64,000 nt of DNA from Larus michahellis (lineage: Eukaryota > Chordata > Aves > Charadriiformes > Laridae), in contig NC_133901.1 of NCBI RefSeq assembly GCF_964199755.1, positions 26,073,583 to 26,137,582 of the forward strand, in the 5' to 3' direction. The notes under the pieces were generated by a model. The model saw only the letters and a list, made by a program, of their open reading frames with translations, made no database searches and was not told the origin of the DNA. Of this stretch, positions 63,978-64,000 are shown piece by piece. A program made the position numbers and the translations under genes. How positions within the stretch are numbered: the stretch's first letter is position 1; each line of letters opens with the position of its first letter.

Positions 63978-64000
63978 GATGTTACTATTTAAAATGTTAA

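Noticed and set aside
1..64000. CRISPR arrays, prokaryotic operons, tRNA/rRNA genes and known microRNAs
   Set aside because: No spaced identical repeats, Shine-Dalgarno-led frames or cloverleaf genes were seen. Familiar microRNA sequences were looked for by eye without a match.

Overview
The window reads as vertebrate, almost certainly bird, nuclear DNA that is essentially non-coding. The main evidence is avian CR1 LINE copies. One copy (20519-21126) encodes the C-terminal end of CR1 ORF2 and ends in an ATTCTGTG-type 3' terminus. Two are 3'-end copies of a second type (6440-6588 and 13430-13601, ending in ATTCTATGA). A fourth is a short inverted remnant (50568-50612). By eye the sequence is AT-rich and CpG-poor, with many A/T homopolymers. 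There are no operons, ribosome-binding sites or dense reading frames. Apart from the CR1 frame, no reading frame resembles a protein I recognise, and I found no convincing known exon, tRNA, rRNA or microRNA. It looks like a gene desert or the inside of a large intron.

Layout. 1-3950: featureless. 3951-4215: CpG-denser patch with a palindromic CRE. 6440-6629: CR1 tail, then a 24-A tract. 7130-7580: TATA-like box, then a GC-rich block with a repeated CGAGCGCT motif. 12179-12262: MIR/tRNA-type SINE remnant. 13430-13601: CR1 tail. 15296-15369: AATAAA-type simple repeat. 20519-21126: best CR1 copy. 22.0-24.5 kb: perfect 18-bp palindrome, possible ancient repeat, second CRE, enhancer-like stretch. 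28.1 kb and 41.2 kb: ancient palindromic repeats. 31.8-32.5 kb and 37.1-38.3 kb: CpG patches and homeodomain-rich stretches. 50.57 kb: CR1 remnant. 52.1 kb: enhancer-like stretch. 54.5-55.1 kb: AT/CA and TG microsatellites. 57446-57580: candidate orphan exon with both splice signals and a 41-codon frame. 60.2 and 60.8 kb: ancient repeat and CpG-bearing enhancer-like stretch. 63.5-64 kb: small palindrome, spaced direct repeat and a strong acceptor-like site.

No set of genes works together here. What may be functional is regulatory: homeodomain, SOX/POU, TCF and CRE-like motif clusters, whose conservation I cannot test. I found no new multi-gene system. The most unusual item is the 135-bp candidate exon near 57.5 kb. 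Conservation and function statements are inference; repeat calls rest on recognising family consensus sequences from memory.
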